The notes under the pieces are model-generated. The model was given only the letters and a program-made list of their open reading frames with translations, had not been told where the DNA came from and did not search any database. A program made the translations under genes and the position numbers. From Micromonosporaceae bacterium (GTDB lineage: Bacteria; Actinomycetota; Actinomycetes; Mycobacteriales; Micromonosporaceae): a stretch of 37,263 bases of DNA. Where the stretch lies: the NCBI GenBank assembly GCA_020027875.1, contig JAHRHA010000055.1, positions 1 to 37,263 on the forward strand, given 5' to 3'. This document shows positions 34,319-37,263 of this stretch, in pieces. Each line of letters begins with the position of its first letter. Positions within the stretch are counted from its first letter, which is position 1.

Positions 34319-36204
34319 TGGATCAGCAGCCGCGACGGATCGCCAACCGGTACCGGATCATATCGAAGATCGGGTCCGGTGGCATGGGCATCGTGTGGCG
34401 CGCCTTCGACGAAATGCTCGAACGCAACGTCGCCGTCAAGGAGCTACGCTTCCCGCCCGCGATCACCACGGATGAACGCGCCGGACTCTCCGCCCGCGCG
34501 CTCAGTGAGGCCCGAAACGCCGCCCGGCTGCACCATCAGAACATCGTCGCCGTCCACGACGTCATATCCGACGATGATGGCCTGCCCTGCATCGTCATGC
34601 AACTCGTTGACGGTCATACGCTCCATGACGCTGTCGAGGCACACGGTCCACTCACCCGGACCCGCACGACGGAGGTCGGCCTCGCCCTCCTCGACGCCCT
34701 CGAGTGCGCCCACGCGGCCAGCGTCGTCCACCGCGACGTCAAGCCGTCTAATGTGCTCATCGCCGCCGACGGCACCATCCTGCTCAGTGACTTCTCCATC
34801 GCCCAGGCTCTCGACGCCGTGGGACTCACCAAGACCGGCATCCTGGTCGGGTCTCCCGGATACGTCTCGCCCGAACGGGTCAACACTGGCCGATCCGGCC
34901 CTCCGGCAGACTTGTTCGGCCTGGGCGCCGTTCTCTATTACGCAGTCGAAGGCACAGGCCCATTTGACCGGGACGACAGCGTCGCCGCGCTCTTCGCCGC
35001 CGCCACCCAACCGCACCCCCGGCCGGCTCAGGCCGGGCCGCTCGAACCCGTCCTGGACGGGCTGCTCACCAAGGATCCGGCCAAGCGCTGGACCATCGAA
35101 GAAACCCGTACCGCTTTGAAAAGGATCCTTGCGACGCCCGTCAATGCGACGCCCGCCGGTACATCCTCGCTGCCCGGCGCCGTTTCGCCCGCCGTCTCGC
35201 CAGCCGTCGCCAAGACTGCGGTCGCCACGACCGCGCGCGAACAGCCGCCGGCGGCGACCTTCGCGGTCGGTACGGCCCAGCCGCCCAGGCCGGCCTCGAC
35301 CACGCCTGAGCTCCCGCCAACGAGTCCTCAACCTGCCCCCATGCGACGACCACGGCATCGTGGGCTCGTCTGGATCGTCGCCGCCACCGTCGTCCTCATC
35401 GCCGCGACCGTCGCCGCCGCGCTCAGCTTGCAGCCGACTCCGGACCGGGACAACGCGAATGCCACCGCACCTAACCCGTCTGGCACACCCAGCGTCGCGG
35501 GTACCGGGTTCGAGTCGGCGGGGACCATACTCGTTCGCCCCGGCAAGACCCTCCGCTTCGCCGTGATGACTCCCGAGTCGGGTGAGCAAGCGGCATTGGG
35601 CCTGGCCCTGAGGAACGCGGTCGAACTCGCGGTGGCGGACATCGGTACCATCAAAGGCTTCCCCATCGAGATAGTAGCTTTCGACGACCGGTGCGAAGGC
35701 GCCGGAGGCCTTAACGCCGCGAAAGCGATCACGGCGGACGCAAGCCTCATGGCTGTCGTCGGCCCGGTCTGCACGAAGGCCGCCCGGCCCGCCCTGCCGT
35801 TGTTCGAAGCAGCGGACATTGCCATCATCTCTGGCGCCGCCACGGCGACCGATCTGCCCTCGCTGGCACCGAACATATTCAACCGGACAGTTCTCGACGA
35901 TGGCCAACTAAGCGGCCGCAACCCCGACTACGTAAACGCCCTCGCATCTGTTCAGGACTTCTACTCGCGATACTCCAATAAGTTCGACTCGCTTCCGGCA
36001 CCCGCCTATCGGCCTTTTATTGCGTATACCTATGACGCTGCGGCGATCTTGTTTGGCGCGATCGAGCGCGCATCTGTCATTCGACATGATGGCACATTTG
36101 CGATCATTACGACGCAGCTCAGCCACGCTCTGCGCGGTACAACCGGCTATCACGGTGTCACCGGCACGATCTCCCTGGACGCCCGCGGAAATCGAGTTCC
36201 GTGA
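34318..36204 (+). CDS. Ser/Thr protein kinase fused to periplasmic substrate-binding domain
   Basis: A 628-residue membrane receptor kinase of the bifunctional kinase/ABC-substrate-binding type. The Hanks kinase domain (11-270) has GSGGMG (19-24), VAVKE with Lys41, Glu64 in ALSEARN and HRDVKPSNV with Asp140. The metal motif is DFS at 158-160 instead of DFG. A Pro/Ala-rich linker follows, then one transmembrane helix (about 349-371, LVWIVAATVVLIAATVAAAL) and an extracytoplasmic Leu/Ile/Val-binding-type domain (411-628). That domain opens LRFAVMTPESGEQAALGLAL and closes FIAYTYDAAAILFGAIERAS. It is about 130 residues shorter than usual: after NIFNRTVLDD the sequence jumps to NPDYVNALASVQDFY, so most of lobe 2 is missing. 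Ligand sensing may be lost or altered. Confidence 0.9.
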   Translation: MDQQPRRIANRYRIISKIGSGGMGIVWRAFDEMLERNVAVKELRFPPAITTDERAGLSARALSEARNAARLHHQNIVAVHDVISDDDGLPCIVMQLVDGHTLHDAVEAHGPLTRTRTTEVGLALLDALECAHAASVVHRDVKPSNVLIAADGTILLSDFSIAQALDAVGLTKTGILVGSPGYVSPERVNTGRSGPPADLFGLGAVLYYAVEGTGPFDRDDSVAALFAAATQPHPRPAQAGPLEPVLDGLLTKDPAKRWTIEETRTALKRILATPVNATPAGTSSLPGAVSPAVSPAVAKTAVATTAREQPPAATFAVGTAQPPRPASTTPELPPTSPQPAPMRRPRHRGLVWIVAATVVLIAATVAAALSLQPTPDRDNANATAPNPSGTPSVAGTGFESAGTILVRPGKTLRFAVMTPESGEQAALGLALRNAVELAVADIGTIKGFPIEIVAFDDRCEGAGGLNAAKAITADASLMAVVGPVCTKAARPALPLFEAADIAIISGAATATDLPSLAPNIFNRTVLDDGQLSGRNPDYVNALASVQDFYSRYSNKFDSLPAPAYRPFIAYTYDAAAILFGAIERASVIRHDGTFAIITTQLSHALRGTTGYHGVTGTISLDARGNRVP

Positions 36205-36383
36205 CCGCCGACCTCTATGACAAGACCCGAATCCACAATGGTTCGTTGCGCCGGCCTCGCGCCATCCCGGCCCCCGGCTGCGCGCGGTTTCGACAGCCAC
36301 CGTGCGCGCGTGGTGAGGCGCGCCCCGGGGAGGGCGGTGACCCCCACGGAGGCGCTCGCCGGCCGACGTCGACGCAGCGGTAG

Positions 36384-36962
36384 CTAGGCGTCTCGGACGA
36401 CCTGGTAGGTGAGGAAGGCGAGGCCGTTACCGACGGTTCGGGTGTGGAGGAGACGCAGGGACTTCTTGTCGCTGGTTTCGCTGAAGAGGCGCTCGCCGGC
36501 CCCGAGCACGACGGGGAAGACGACCAGCCGCAGCTCGTCGACCAGGTCGTGCTCGATCAGCGTGCGCCCGAGCTGATAGCTTGCGTAGACGAGGATGTCC
36601 CCATCCAGCTCCTCCTTCAGCTTCGAGACCTGGTCCACCACGTCGCCCTTCAGGACCGTCGAGTTGTTCCACTTGGGCTCGTCGAGGGTCGAGGACACGA
36701 CGTACTTGGGCAGGCTGTTCAACCTGTCCGCAAACTCGCCGCTCCGGGATAGCCACCGCGAGGCGAACCACTCGTCGCTCCGCCGACCCAGCAGCAGGGC
36801 CTCGGCGCCCAGCGCCTCCTCGAGCTCGACCTTGGCCCACGCTTCGAGGTCCTTGCCCCCGAACTGGCCGAACCAGCCGCCCAGCCTGAAGCCCTCCACA
36901 CCGTCTGGGTCCTGGACGACGCCGTCGAGCGAGACGTTCGTGCTAATGATGATCTTTCCCAT
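36384..36962 (-). CDS. Dihydrofolate reductase family protein (RibD C-terminal-like)
   Basis: A 192-residue Rossmann-like reductase. It begins MGKIIISTNVSLDGVVQDPD, with LGAEALLLGRRSDEWFASRW, the central KYVVSSTLDEPKW and GDILVYASYQLGRTLIEHDL, then VDELRLVVFPVVLGAGERLF. This is the typical architecture of the RibD_C/YyaP family, which uses NADPH; its substrate is usually unknown and true DHFR activity is not implied. AGGGAGAAACGC directly precedes ATG 36962. It is divergent from an ECF sigma gene starting at 37087, an arrangement often seen for such reductases (recalled association). Confidence 0.92.
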   Translation of the reverse strand: MGKIIISTNVSLDGVVQDPDGVEGFRLGGWFGQFGGKDLEAWAKVELEEALGAEALLLGRRSDEWFASRWLSRSGEFADRLNSLPKYVVSSTLDEPKWNNSTVLKGDVVDQVSKLKEELDGDILVYASYQLGRTLIEHDLVDELRLVVFPVVLGAGERLFSETSDKKSLRLLHTRTVGNGLAFLTYQVVRDA

Positions 36963-37086
36963 TGCGTTTCTCCCTATGTTGTGTTGTCACTTATCACTGA
37001 TGTAGACACCGCGAGGTCGAGAAAGGGGCGTCCGCCAACCGCCCCCTTCGGCCCTCCTCCGGTGTCCATACAGGAAGTGCGACAAG

Positions 37087-37263
37087 ATGCGGGAAGAGGG
37101 TGATCCGAGGGTGGGCGAAGTGGCAGCCGACTTGATCTCAAGGGCGCGGGCCGGGGACGGCGAGGCGTTCCGGGAGCTGACCGAGCCGCACCGCCGCGAG
37201 CTGCAGGTGCACTGCTACCGGATGCTCGGATCGGTCCAGGACGCCGAGGACGCCCTGCAAGAC
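37087..37263 (+). CDS. ECF sigma factor, N-terminal part (cut by window end)
   Basis: The 59 visible codons read [20 protein letters not shown], then [19 protein letters not shown] and [20 protein letters not shown] at the edge. This is ECF region 2.1-2.2, very close in type to the sigma factor at 32457 ([19 protein letters not shown]), so it probably belongs to the same long ECF class with a SnoaL-type tail, which cannot be seen here. AGGAAG lies 10-15 nt before ATG 37087. Confidence 0.85.
   Translation, partial: MREEGDPRVGEVAADLISRARAGDGEAFRELTEPHRRELQVHCYRMLGSVQDAEDALQD

Overview
The window is high-GC actinomycete DNA. GC-rich third codon positions, frequent GTG starts, tandem ANTAR-domain genes, a SigB/SigF/SigG-type sigma factor and a Ser/Thr kinase with an extracytoplasmic sensor all point to a soil-type actinobacterium, perhaps of the Micromonospora/Streptosporangium type. 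The genus cannot be fixed from the sequence. No rRNA, intact tRNA, CRISPR array or intact mobile element was seen.

Left part (1-13.5 kb): a stress/persistence island. It holds the end of one ANTAR gene, a GAF-ANTAR gene, a DUF6458 membrane peptide, a CsbD-like protein, an alternative sigma factor, a second DUF6458 copy, Hsp20, a LapA-like protein, a three-helix-bundle protein and a triple-BON protein. Many damaged genes lie among them: a desaturase with two frameshifts, a DUF5994 gene with a TGG-to-TGA stop joined to the tail of a GH130 gene, a YihY/BrkB gene split by an apparent 450-bp inversion, a CPBP protease missing its last helix, and pieces of two acetyltransferases and of an NRPS carrier domain. 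Intact VOC and DinB genes close this part around a shared terminator.

Middle part (13.5-26 kb): well-preserved genes. Three exported or membrane-anchored proteins (LVIVD propeller with PA domain, His-rich anchored protein, metallophosphoesterase) are followed by an aldo/keto reductase and FtsH. Next comes a compact cluster of a GT4 glycosyltransferase, a methyltransferase and a prenyltransferase/squalene-oxidase-repeat protein, with an opposing second methyltransferase. This looks like a small uncharacterised biosynthetic locus.

Right part (26-37.3 kb): regulators mixed with more wreckage. It holds a truncated aminotransferase, a divergent MDR oxidoreductase/TetR pair with tandem operators, a VOC gene, a GbsR/MarR regulator with an apparent leaderless promoter, and a mosaic of LuxR-ATPase, alpha/beta-hydrolase and GH3 fragments. 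It continues with a SnoaL-SRPBCC operon divergent from an ECF sigma factor that has its own SnoaL domain, a scrambled methyltransferase and a transposase tail. A kinase fused to a periplasmic-binding domain follows, with a coupled 20-codon upstream ORF, then a RibD-like reductase and the start of another ECF sigma gene at the window edge.

The main theme is heavy gene decay between intact stress and regulatory genes. Some frameshifts lie at G5 runs and could be sequencing errors. The nonsense codons, internal deletions, chimeric joins and inversion are harder to explain that way.
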